DNA of 5,367 bases from a bacterium (GTDB lineage: Bacteria > B130-G9), in the NCBI GenBank assembly GCA_035527515.1, contig DATLAJ010000073.1:1-5367 (forward strand), written 5' to 3'. Position 1 is the stretch's first letter. Each line of letters opens with the position of its first letter. The position numbers and the translations under genes are program-made. This document shows positions 1 through 5,367 of this stretch, piece by piece. The notes beneath the pieces were generated by a model. The model made no database searches. It saw only the letters and a program-made list of their open reading frames with translations, and was not told the DNA's origin.

Positions 1-1
1 T

Positions 2-163
2 GTTGCATTCATAGTCAGGCCGTCGGGGTTTGAAATATACCTAAAATTGCGTAGGATTCTCACTAAAAAAGGCATCGACGAGGCTTGGGAGCCGCTTGAG
101 ACGGGTACTATTAACATGGTGATTGAGGGTGTGAAGAGCCAACATCGTTTCCTTCTACAGTAG
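2..163 (+). CDS. C-terminal end of an unidentified protein (5' truncated)
   Basis: An open frame enters from the left edge and ends at TAG 161-163, giving 53 residues from VAFIVRPSGFEIY to KSQHRFLLQ. I do not firmly recognise it. The stretch 'VRPSGFEIYLKLRRIL' followed by a Gly-containing helix and 'WEPLE' recalls the C-terminal segment (RPxG...Y...R...G...EP) of small hypothetical proteins encoded beside ExbB/ExbD (TolQ/TolR)-type energy-transduction genes in planctomycete-like genomes. That is a memory-based resemblance, not a search result. The composition is protein-like and the frame is free of stops, but at this length chance cannot be excluded. The next gene starts 31 bases after the stop on the same strand, so the two may share an operon. 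Confidence 0.55.
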   Translation, partial: VAFIVRPSGFEIYLKLRRILTKKGIDEAWEPLETGTINMVIEGVKSQHRFLLQ

Positions 164-184
164 GGCTTTAGTCACTAATTGAGC

Positions 185-190
185 GAGGAG
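185..190 (+). promoter_or_regulatory. Shine-Dalgarno site of the HEAT-repeat lipoprotein gene
   Basis: GAGGAG lies 4 bases before ATG 195. This is a slightly close but strong purine-rich site and it supports that start. The signal peptide beginning exactly at this Met gives independent support. Confidence 0.6.
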
Positions 191-194
191 ATCA

Positions 195-260
195 ATGGTT
201 AGTATCAGATTGGTCAAGTGTTTTTGTGCCTTGGTTGTTCTGGCGCTGCTTGCGGGGTGT
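195..260 (+). other. Lipoprotein signal peptide and lipobox (codons 1-22)
   Basis: The first 22 codons encode a basic N-region, the hydrophobic core CALVVLALL and the lipobox LAGC. Signal peptidase II would cut before Cys22. Short, hydrophobic and immediately followed by a polar APNPYAD linker, it fits the standard bacterial lipoprotein pattern closely. Confidence 0.85.
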
Positions 261-2651
261 GCGCCGAACCCTTATGCGGATATCGTAACGCTCTTGGGAA
301 GTAAGGGGCCGGCCGCGAAGGAGCGTGCGGCCAGGAGGCTCGCCGGAATGAAGGGTGATCTCTACGTCGATGCGCTGGTCAAGGCGCTTCACGACCCTCA
401 CCAGAGGGTGATCATCGCGGCCGCGGACGCACTGGCGAAGAGCGGCGCGGTGAAGGCTGTCCCCGATCTCAAGAAGCTTCTGAGCGACGAGCGGCAAGCG
501 GTTCGGCAGGCAGGCGCCTCCGCCCTAAGCCGAATCAAGAACATCGCCTCGGCCGAGGCGCTGCTTGGGTCTGATGTCGCAAGGTATCGCGCAATGGGGA
601 TCGACATGCTGGGTCAGCTTCACTCTCCGGGCACGGTTCCAGCCCTTGCTTTTGCGCTTTCGGACAAGGCGGTGGCCAATAGGCTTCAGGCAGTGAGGAT
701 TCTATCTAGGATGAAGACCGATGCGGCGGCCAAGGCGCTTAAGGATGCGAGTAAGGACCCCAACGAGACGGTTCGGGCCGAGGCGGTGAAGGGCCTGGTG
801 GAGATGAAGGGCGCCTCGGCTTTCGTGTCCCTATCCGCCTCGAGCGAGAACAGCATCGAGCTCGCGAAGAAAATGGAGCAGCTGGTGCTCTACTTCGTAA
901 AGCAGGGCGATCTGAGGTCCGCTATCGCGGCTGAGGCCAATTCGCTTGCGCGATACATGACTTTCTACTGCACAAACTACATCCAGCAGGACATCTACAG
1001 CGATCGCGACAAGTCCCTGACGACACTGTATTTCAAGGACCTGCCCGACATCATCGCCGAGGAGATGGAGCTCATCTCGAATGCTTTCTTGGGAGAGGAG
1101 CTCACTCAGATTGCAGAACATCAGGACAACGATTACATACTGCCCGGCAGATACACGCCTCGGGCGTTTCTGTCGGCCGTCACCCAAGATGAGGGGGAGG
1201 GCAACGAGTTCGTGAGCGAGACGGTGCGGTATCTCGAGACCGTAATCGCGGCCGACTCCAAGTCAGTCGTCGTTGTTGACGGGATGCAGCCCAGCGCCAG
1301 AAGATACGCCCTGCTCGGGCTGTCCTACATTGACAGCGCTGCCACTGCGCAGGCACTTCTGAAAGCCGCATCCCACGGATACTACGACTACTTCGTCATC
1401 AGAGGCCTTGTGGACCTCGGAATGAAGGCCAAACAGGCCCTCATCTCAGCGCTTAAGTCCGAGAACACGTTCGTTCGGTCGCAGGCCATGCTGGCCCTTG
1501 CATTCTTGCCTGACCCCAATGTTAAACAGTTGGCCGTGGATGTGCTCAAAACCGAGGCGGACCCGATTGTTCGCCTCCATTGCCAATTTGCACTCTACCA
1601 GGCAGGCCGAAAAGAGATGCTCAAGGAGCTCCTGAACGCCGCCCAGTTGAATGATAAGCAGATAGCACTCCGTGCAGCCTATATCCTCTGGTATGTTCAG
1701 GAGCCCGTGCCCCAACAAGTTCTCTTGAGCCTCTTATCCAACCCCGATAGCCGAATCAAGAGGCGCGGGGCGGATGTCTGCGCCAAGAAGCCCGTGCCGT
1801 CCGACGCGATCATTGAGACGCTTATTCCTATGCTTGGCGACAGAAACAGGCTCGTTCGGTCTTCGGCAAAGGACGCGCTCGCTGCAATCGACCGCGAGGC
1901 GCTGCCTGCTCTCACCCAGGCGATCGGAAGCGAAGACCGCGAGACCCGAAAAAGCGCTGCGGAGGCCTTAGTGAAAATGGGGGGTCGGAAGCCGGTCCAG
2001 CTAATTGTGGGCCTGCTCGACGATCCAAGCTCCGCTCTGAGGTCTTACGCCGCTCAATCGCTAGGGAGCTTGGCCGCTGAACTCGGCGCGGGCGGTCTCG
2101 CAGACGAAGTAGCCAAACGACTCCTCAAGATGCTCAGCAAGGAGCAAAGCACTGCTGTCTTGCAGGGGTGTGTTCTCTCCCTGGGAGAGCTTCACTATGC
2201 AGACGGGGCGAAGAGCATCCTCCGCCTAATGGAGAAAAAACCAGCTATAGGCAAACAGGCGGCGATTGCACTCAGCCAAATGAGCGACAGCCCGACCGTG
2301 AAGCGGCTCGTCATGTCAAGGTTCCGCGCACTCGATAGCGAGTACATCGGGTTCTCCCCAATGCACTCCGACAAGAAGTACAGACAGCTGTTCTTCATCT
2401 CCTATCCGGCCGCCGTTCTCAACAATGAAAAGGCCAAGAGAAGGCTTCAAAATGTCCTGACGCACGGCGACTTCAAGGAACGCATAGCTGCGGCTGAGTT
2501 CCTGGGACAGCTCGGCGACCAGGAATTCCTCGCGCCTCTGACGAAGGCCGCAGAATACCAGAGCAAGGGCCTCGAGCCATTCGATTTCTACGTGAGACGC
2601 GCTGCGCAGCGCGCCGCGATAGAGATACTGCTGCAAAAGAGCCGGGGCTGA
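195..2651 (+). CDS. HEAT-repeat lipoprotein
   Basis: An 818-residue protein, probably an envelope-anchored scaffold that binds a partner protein; no catalytic motif is visible. Residues 1-21 form a lipoprotein signal peptide (Arg5 and Lys8, then a hydrophobic core) ending in the lipobox L-A-G-C with Cys22 as the lipidation site. Ala23 at +2 would favour outer-membrane sorting if the host is Gram-negative. Residues ~33-210 are helical HEAT-like repeats with the signature D..xxVRxxAxxAL (e.g. DERQAVRQAGASAL, DPNETVRAEAVKGL). Residues ~213-365 break this pattern: they are rich in Tyr and acidic residues, with no repeat. HEAT-like repeats resume at ~368-700 (DRNRLVRSSAKDAL, EDRETRKSAAEAL). Residues ~715-745 are aromatic and irregular, and a last repeat runs ~750-815. 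Start chosen on RBS and signal peptide. HEAT repeats mediate protein-protein contacts; the partner is unknown. It may be co-transcribed with the gene ending at 163. A phycobilin-lyase-type HEAT enzyme is possible but unsupported. Confidence 0.88.
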   Translation: MVSIRLVKCFCALVVLALLAGCAPNPYADIVTLLGSKGPAAKERAARRLAGMKGDLYVDALVKALHDPHQRVIIAAADALAKSGAVKAVPDLKKLLSDERQAVRQAGASALSRIKNIASAEALLGSDVARYRAMGIDMLGQLHSPGTVPALAFALSDKAVANRLQAVRILSRMKTDAAAKALKDASKDPNETVRAEAVKGLVEMKGASAFVSLSASSENSIELAKKMEQLVLYFVKQGDLRSAIAAEANSLARYMTFYCTNYIQQDIYSDRDKSLTTLYFKDLPDIIAEEMELISNAFLGEELTQIAEHQDNDYILPGRYTPRAFLSAVTQDEGEGNEFVSETVRYLETVIAADSKSVVVVDGMQPSARRYALLGLSYIDSAATAQALLKAASHGYYDYFVIRGLVDLGMKAKQALISALKSENTFVRSQAMLALAFLPDPNVKQLAVDVLKTEADPIVRLHCQFALYQAGRKEMLKELLNAAQLNDKQIALRAAYILWYVQEPVPQQVLLSLLSNPDSRIKRRGADVCAKKPVPSDAIIETLIPMLGDRNRLVRSSAKDALAAIDREALPALTQAIGSEDRETRKSAAEALVKMGGRKPVQLIVGLLDDPSSALRSYAAQSLGSLAAELGAGGLADEVAKRLLKMLSKEQSTAVLQGCVLSLGELHYADGAKSILRLMEKKPAIGKQAAIALSQMSDSPTVKRLVMSRFRALDSEYIGFSPMHSDKKYRQLFFISYPAAVLNNEKAKRRLQNVLTHGDFKERIAAAEFLGQLGDQEFLAPLTKAAEYQSKGLEPFDFYVRRAAQRAAIEILLQKSRG

Positions 2652-2680
2652 CAGGAAATCCACTGCTGGAGCTAGTAATT

Positions 2681-2700
2681 CAATCTGATCGTCGCGGGAC
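2681..2700 (+). repeat. Direct repeat copy 1 (20 bases)
   Basis: CAATCTGATCGTCGCGGGAC matches 3012-3031 at 19 of 20 positions (C versus A at the 15th base). In this copy the left nine bases also form the 5' arm of the hairpin ending at 2717. Confidence 0.7.
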
Positions 2701-2717
2701 CCCCGATAATCAGATTG
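2681..2717 (+). terminator. Hairpin downstream of the lipoprotein gene, possible terminator
   Basis: CAATCTGAT (2681-2689) and ATCAGATTG (2709-2717) are perfect 9-base inverted arms. The enclosed bases can extend the stem with one mismatch (C2690/A2708), a G-T wobble, TCG/CGA (2692-2694/2704-2706) and two further GC pairs after a C/C mismatch. It begins 29 bases after the TGA at 2649-2651, a fitting place for termination. Only a three-T tract follows (ATCGTTTCTG), so it is at best a weak intrinsic terminator. It could equally be an mRNA-end stabiliser or half of a repeat element. Confidence 0.4.
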
Positions 2718-2833
2718 ATCGTTTCTGAAGTTGAGCTCTGAAGCTGGCTGCCACATAGACACGGGAGTTCATGTCGAAAGCCGAGTTGCTGCCTCTTTCA
2801 CCTAACGGGTGCGAACGAGGGGTGCAGACTGTA

Positions 2834-2849
2834 ATCCCCGATAGGGGAT
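2834..2849. repeat. Short perfect hairpin ATCCCC-GATA-GGGGAT
   Basis: Six-base perfect arms (2834-2839 and 2844-2849) around the four-base loop GATA. It sits immediately before the left arm of the larger inverted repeat at 2851. No T tract follows, so it is unlikely to be a terminator on the + strand. Confidence 0.5.
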
Positions 2850-2850
2850 A

Positions 2851-2948
2851 CCGTGGGTAGCCGTGCGTGCAACGCAACGGGGAGGTTAGAAGGAGGGGAG
2901 ATTGTGGCGCTATTCGCACCGTCAGGCTACGCCTGCGGCTACCCATGG
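2851..2948. repeat. Imperfect inverted repeat with nested hairpin, dispersed-element-like
   Basis: CCGTGGGTAGCCG (2851-2863) and CGGCTACCCATGG (2936-2948) pair at 12 of 13 positions, enclosing 72 bases. Directly inside the right arm is a hairpin CAGGC-TAC-GCCTG (2923-2935). Just outside it is TGCCC-TTC-GGGCA (2951-2963). Stacked hairpins with GGCTAC/GTAGCC words resemble the repetitive intergenic palindromes seen in several environmental lineages, but I cannot tie this to a named family. There is no transposase or other gene inside. Confidence 0.5.
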
Positions 2949-2950
2949 TC

Positions 2951-2963
2951 TGCCCTTCGGGCA
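2951..2963. repeat. Compact hairpin TGCCC-TTC-GGGCA
   Basis: Five-base perfect arms with a three-base loop, immediately downstream of the larger inverted repeat. Probably part of the same structured element. Confidence 0.45.
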
Positions 2964-3011
2964 CGAGCTTCTGCCCTCCATCCGCGAGGCCGCCGCAACG
3001 TTCCCCCGCTC

Positions 3012-3031
3012 CAATCTGATCGTCGAGGGAC
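3012..3031 (+). repeat. Direct repeat copy 2 (20 bases)
   Basis: CAATCTGATCGTCGAGGGAC, 331 bases downstream of copy 1 in the same orientation. Unlike copy 1, no complementary ATCAGATTG arm follows, so the duplicated unit is the word itself and not the whole hairpin. Confidence 0.7.
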
Positions 3032-3100
3032 TATCTCTGCTTGACCCAGCTCGCCGCTTGCTATAGCTTGCCCATCGGCCGATGCTCTCGAGGAGATAGT
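3030..3100. repeat. Possible long stem-loop with internal 12-base palindrome
   Basis: ACTATCTC (3030-3037) is perfectly complementary to GAGATAGT (3093-3100). Inside the loop lies the perfect palindrome CATCGGCCGATG (3073-3084). A neighbouring hairpin CGCCC-GCTATT-GGGCG occupies 3108-3123. The left arm begins inside the last bases of direct repeat copy 2. The region may form a structured leader upstream of the radical SAM gene or hold a dimeric-protein operator at 3073-3084; neither role is demonstrated. Confidence 0.35.
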
Positions 3101-3150
3101 TGTTTTCCGCCCGCTATTGGGCGCAGGCAGCGCAGCATTTTGTAAGGTTC

Positions 3151-3179
3151 TTGACCCAAAGGCGGGAAAGCATTAAAAA
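3151..3179 (+). promoter_or_regulatory. Putative sigma-70-like promoter for the radical SAM gene
   Basis: TTGACC (3151-3156, five of six consensus bases) is followed after 17 bases by TAAAAA (3174-3179, four of six). Transcription would start near 3186, leaving a leader of only about ten bases before GTG 3195. A second TTGACC at 3041-3046 with TATAGC at 3062-3067 has a short 15-base spacer and is a weaker alternative that would give a long structured leader. Consensus use is an assumption because the host is unidentified. Confidence 0.35.
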
Positions 3180-3194
3180 TAGGCAAACAAAAAC

Positions 3195-4679
3195 GTGAAG
3201 AAACTCAGCGACGAACGGGTCCTTCTGCTCAACGCCCCGTATTTCAAGAAGTTCTCCCGACCCCAGCGCAGCCCAGCGGTTACTAAGAGCGGGACTATTT
3301 ACTATCCAATATGGCTCGCACACGCAACTGGCGTCCTCTTGCAGGCAGGCGTTCAGGCAGAGCTGTGGGATGCACCGGCCCGTGGGATAGGCCTTCAGGA
3401 GCTTCTCGACAAGATAGTCGGTTTTGCGCCTCATCTGGTCATAATGGATGTGGTTACACCAAGCGTGGAGAACGACTTAAGCGTCGCTGCCGCCATAAAG
3501 GCGCGCATAAAAACCAGAATCTTCGCCGTTGGCACGCACCCATCAGCCCTCCCCGAGGAGACTTTGCACAGCACAGAAGCGCTCGATGGCCTCTGCATCG
3601 GCGAATACGACTATACCGTCCTTGACCTCGCCAGATGGGCCGCGGGCGAGCTTGCACTCAACCAAGTATCAGGCATCGCCTATTTGGAGGATGGCCAATT
3701 CTTGCGAACTGAGCCCAGGGCGCCGATCGAGGACCTAGACCGACTGCCGTTCGTCGCGCCAATCTACAAGAGGTTTCTGTGGATTGAGGATTATTTCAAC
3801 CCCAACGCCCTCTATCCGATGGTAACGATCAACTCAGGACGCGGGTGTCCAAATGGCTGCACATTCTGCGTATATCCGCAGACTATGCACGGCAGGCGCT
3901 ATCGCTTCCGCTCGCCCGAGAACGTCATTGAGGAGATGGAATACGTAATCACGCACTTCCCCAGAGCGAGGTCCATCTTCTTCGAGGATGACACCCTTCC
4001 TGCCAACAAGAATCGCTGCATTGAGTTCTGTGAGCTAGTCCAAAAGCGCGGCATCAAGGTCCCATGGACCGCCAACTGCCGCGTTGATGTTGACTACGAG
4101 ACGCTGCGAGCCATGAAGCAAGGGGGCTGCCGGATGGTCTGCGTTGGTTTCGAGAGCGGGGACCAATCCTTACTAGATGCGATCCACAAGGGCACGACGG
4201 TGGAAATGATGCACCAGTTCGCCCACGACGCCAGAAAAGCGGGAATACTTGTTCATGCCTGCTTCATGGTCGGCCTTCCCGGAGAGACGCGCGAGACAAT
4301 GCAGAAAACGCTCGAGGTAGCTATCGACATCTCGCCTGACACTGCCCAGTTCTATCCGGTAATGGTCTATCCCGGAACGGAACTCTATGAGCAATACATG
4401 CGAGACGGCTTTCTGACCGCCAAGAAGTATTCGGACTGGCTAACCGACGAGGGTCTGCACAACTGCGTGGTCAGGACGAGCGAGTTCTCGGGCGAGGAGC
4501 TCGTTAGGTGGTGCGACGATGCGCGGAAGAGATTCTACCTTCGGCCTGGCTACATCGCTCGCAAGGCCCTTCAAATGGTGCGTCATCCGAGGGAGATAAG
4601 TCGCACCAAGAAGGCGGCGAAGACCTTTTTTAAGTACCTTTTCAGGGGCTCGTTCGGAAAAAAAGAAGCCGCTCGCTGA
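3195..4679 (+). CDS. B12-binding-domain radical SAM protein
   Basis: A 494-residue cytosolic radical SAM enzyme of the class with an N-terminal cobalamin-binding-type fold. Residues ~7-140 form that domain (VLLLNAP first strand, then YYPIWLAHATGVLLQAG and VGTHPSALPEE). The canonical cobalamin DxHxxG motif is absent, so B12 binding is uncertain. The radical SAM core has the cluster motif C218-x3-C222-x2-C225 (RGCPNGCTFC), FFEDD at 262-266, the SAM-contact strand GFESG at 318-322 and GLPGET at 360-365. A basic C-terminal tail (FYLRPGYIARK onward) resembles relatives encoded in glycan or lipid biosynthesis loci. HpnJ, HpnP and BchE share the architecture, but no specific substrate can be assigned; an alkyl-group transfer or other radical modification is possible. 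The start must be GTG 3195: an in-frame TAG sits at 3180-3182 and the first strand begins at residue 9. There is no strong Shine-Dalgarno, only AGG 11 bases upstream. It stands alone, without obvious partner genes. Confidence 0.92.
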   Translation: MKKLSDERVLLLNAPYFKKFSRPQRSPAVTKSGTIYYPIWLAHATGVLLQAGVQAELWDAPARGIGLQELLDKIVGFAPHLVIMDVVTPSVENDLSVAAAIKARIKTRIFAVGTHPSALPEETLHSTEALDGLCIGEYDYTVLDLARWAAGELALNQVSGIAYLEDGQFLRTEPRAPIEDLDRLPFVAPIYKRFLWIEDYFNPNALYPMVTINSGRGCPNGCTFCVYPQTMHGRRYRFRSPENVIEEMEYVITHFPRARSIFFEDDTLPANKNRCIEFCELVQKRGIKVPWTANCRVDVDYETLRAMKQGGCRMVCVGFESGDQSLLDAIHKGTTVEMMHQFAHDARKAGILVHACFMVGLPGETRETMQKTLEVAIDISPDTAQFYPVMVYPGTELYEQYMRDGFLTAKKYSDWLTDEGLHNCVVRTSEFSGEELVRWCDDARKRFYLRPGYIARKALQMVRHPREISRTKKAAKTFFKYLFRGSFGKKEAAR

Positions 4680-4774
4680 CACAGGCCGGCGTTGCCGACC
4701 AACCCTCCTATATCTCTTCCGATCCCTTGTGCAGCCACTTCAAAGCTGATGGGCTCTTCTTCTCTGTCCTCAAT

Positions 4775-4806
4775 CCGTAGGCTGGGCCAGCGGCCGGCAG
4801 CTACGG
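4775..4806. repeat. GC-rich stem-loop
   Basis: CCGTAG (4775-4780) pairs perfectly with CTACGG (4801-4806). Inside, after a one-base bulge, CTG (4782-4784) pairs with CAG (4798-4800), and GGCC-AGC-GGCC (4785-4795) can form the tip with a GG bulge. No T run follows directly (CTGTTCACG), so a classical terminator is not supported. It may be a structured RNA end for the radical SAM transcript. Confidence 0.4.
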
Positions 4807-4869
4807 CTGTTCACGTTAATCCCTTTTGGACTTGGCTAATTTGTCCCGCGAACCAGGAATGCACACGAA

Positions 4870-4898
4870 TTGACGTGAATGCGAAAGCGCCACGTTGA
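4870..4898 (+). repeat. Stem-loop with GAAA tetraloop upstream of the cyclase gene
   Basis: ACGTG (4873-4877) pairs with CACGT (4891-4895). Inside, GC-GAAA-GC (4881-4888) closes a GNRA tetraloop after a small internal loop, with possible wobble extension at the base. It ends 79 bases before the cyclase start. It could be a leader element, or ACGTG/CACGT could be a protein site; the stem is short. Confidence 0.3.
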
Positions 4899-4967
4899 CT
4901 CGCACAGCCATGAACGATAGCCTTGCGCTAAGAATCAAACCTGAACAAGGACTAAAGCAAGGAGTTC

Positions 4968-4971
4968 GAGG
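4968..4971 (+). promoter_or_regulatory. Ribosome binding site of the cyclase gene
   Basis: GAGG lies 6 bases before ATG 4978. A stronger AAGGAG at 4959-4964 lies 13 bases upstream, which is longer than usual spacing. An in-frame TGA at 4942-4944 rules out a far-upstream start, and 4978 puts the first zinc-ribbon Cys at residue 3. Confidence 0.5.
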
Positions 4972-4977
4972 CCTCAA

Positions 4978-5367
4978 ATGAAATGCCAAAACTGCGGGAT
5001 TGAGCTGCTGGACAGGGCGAAGTTCTGCCTCGAGTGCGGCGCGAATCAGGGGCTGGCCAGACAGGCGATCCTCCCGGAGCAAGAGATAGCCGAGATTCAG
5101 AAGCGCTCGCAGACAAATGAATACGCCTCAAAACTGAGCGAGATCGCCGAGAAAGGCATCGCCATTGAGCGGCGTGACGTTGCCGTCCTGTTCGTGGATG
5201 TCTCCGGGTTCACACCGATGTTCGCCGCAGTTGGTTCGGAGCAGGTGCGCGAGGTCATGCGCGACGTGTATTCCGTCATGTCCGGGGCGATCACGCGTTG
5301 CGGCGGCTACGTTGACAAGTTCATCGGCGACGAGGTGATGGCGATCTTCGGGGCGCCTCTTGCGCTT
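4978..5367 (+). CDS. Zinc-ribbon class III adenylate/guanylate cyclase (3' truncated)
   Basis: The first 130 codons of a nucleotidyl cyclase, running off the window end. Residues 3-20 are a zinc ribbon with Cys3-x2-Cys6 and Cys17-x2-Cys20. A short helical linker (~33-62) leads into the class III cyclase catalytic domain from ~66: AVLFVDVSGFT carries metal-binding Asp74, and VDKFIGDEVMAIFGAP carries the second metal Asp118. Lys114 is at the place usually tied to adenine recognition, so ATP to cAMP is the likelier reaction, though the remaining specificity and transition-state residues lie beyond the edge. Family members with this N-terminus are usually cytosolic and often continue into an AAA/NB-ARC-like ATPase and TPR repeats; that tail is inferred, not seen. 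The start is fixed by the zinc ribbon and by the in-frame stop at 4942. It is separated by 298 bases from the upstream gene, so it probably has its own promoter. Confidence 0.9.
   Translation, partial: MKCQNCGIELLDRAKFCLECGANQGLARQAILPEQEIAEIQKRSQTNEYASKLSEIAEKGIAIERRDVAVLFVDVSGFTPMFAAVGSEQVREVMRDVYSVMSGAITRCGGYVDKFIGDEVMAIFGAPLAL

Larger units (their letters stand above)
2652..3194. other. Palindrome-rich intergenic region without a convincing gene
   Basis: This 543-base spacer separates the lipoprotein gene from the radical SAM gene. Short open frames on both strands (for example 2853-3044 + and 2710-2964 -) give Arg/Pro/Ser/Ala-rich low-quality proteins and lack good start contexts, so I call none of them. 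What it holds is nucleic-acid structure: a hairpin just after the upstream gene, a duplicated 20-base word at 2681 and 3012, a perfect ATCCCC/GGGGAT hairpin, a 13-base inverted repeat 2851/2936 enclosing about 70 bases, two tight hairpins at 2923-2935 and 2951-2963, a 12-base palindrome at 3073-3084 and a promoter-like pair near 3151-3179. The middle (about 2800-2975) has the look of a dispersed intergenic palindromic element; this is inference. Confidence 0.6.
4680..4977. other. Intergenic spacer with two stem-loops, no gene seen
   Basis: No credible coding region lies between the radical SAM stop and the cyclase start; the short frames (such as 4692-4898 +) are Pro/Ser-rich and lack a ribosome site. 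A small hairpin CGGC-GTT-GCCG (4687-4697) follows the stop without a T tract, so no clear terminator is present. Two larger stem-loops lie at 4775-4806 and 4870-4898. The only promoter-like words, TTGACG 4870 and TTGACT 4895, have no good -10 partner. Confidence 0.5.

Noticed and set aside
831-1187. 118-residue - strand open frame
   Set aside because: Antisense shadow inside the HEAT lipoprotein gene, with no independent evidence of coding.
2316-2762. 148-residue - strand open frame opposite the lipoprotein 3' end
   Set aside because: Antisense to a clear coding region whose repeats explain the sequence; no recognisable domain.
2710-2964. 84-residue - strand open frame
   Set aside because: Low-complexity Arg/Ser/Pro/Leu composition, overlaps the repeats, no start context; not a credible gene.
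2853-3044. 63-residue + strand open frame in the spacer
   Set aside because: It runs through the hairpin repeats; the peptide is Arg/Ala/Gly-rich with no domain and no ribosome site. It looks like a chance frame over palindromic DNA.
2652-3194. CRISPR array or tRNA in the long spacer
   Set aside because: Only two copies of one 20-base word and no regular spacing; no cloverleaf or T-loop consensus was seen.
4658-4664. Seven-A run near the radical SAM 3' end as a frameshift site
   Set aside because: The frame reads on in a basic tail to TGA at 4677-4679, with no sign of an alternative product or downstream slippery structure.
4816-5082. 88-residue - strand open frame overlapping the cyclase start
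   Set aside because: It overlaps the zinc-ribbon codons, which are clearly coding on the + strand, and shows no domain.

Overview
The window looks like bacterial chromosomal DNA, moderately GC-rich, from a lineage I cannot name. Its mix of a HEAT-repeat lipoprotein, a cobalamin-type radical SAM enzyme and a zinc-ribbon/class III cyclase, with a long palindrome-rich spacer, would suit a deltaproteobacterium, a planctomycete relative or an uncultured candidate phylum. That placement is inference from gene style only; there is no rRNA or other marker gene. All supported genes are on the + strand.

Layout. (1) 2-163: the last 53 codons of a gene entering from the left. (2) 195-2651: a complete 818-residue lipoprotein built of HEAT-like repeats around a non-repeat central segment, starting 31 bases after the previous stop and probably co-transcribed with it. 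(3) 2652-3194: a 543-base spacer with no credible gene, holding a terminator-like hairpin, a duplicated 20-base word, a 13-base inverted repeat, several compact hairpins and a possible promoter. (4) 3195-4679: a complete 494-residue B12-binding-type radical SAM protein with a GTG start. (5) 4680-4977: a 298-base spacer with two stem-loops. (6) 4978-5367: the first 130 codons of a protein with an N-terminal zinc ribbon and a class III nucleotidyl cyclase domain, cut by the window end.

How the genes relate. The spacers suggest three transcription units rather than one operon. I see no sequence evidence that the lipoprotein (envelope scaffold), the radical SAM enzyme (unknown substrate) and the cyclase (signalling) share a pathway. 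No CRISPR array, tRNA, rRNA, transposase or toxin-antitoxin pair was recognised. The least explained part is the 2652-3194 spacer, which resembles the dispersed palindromic repeats found between genes in some environmental bacteria.
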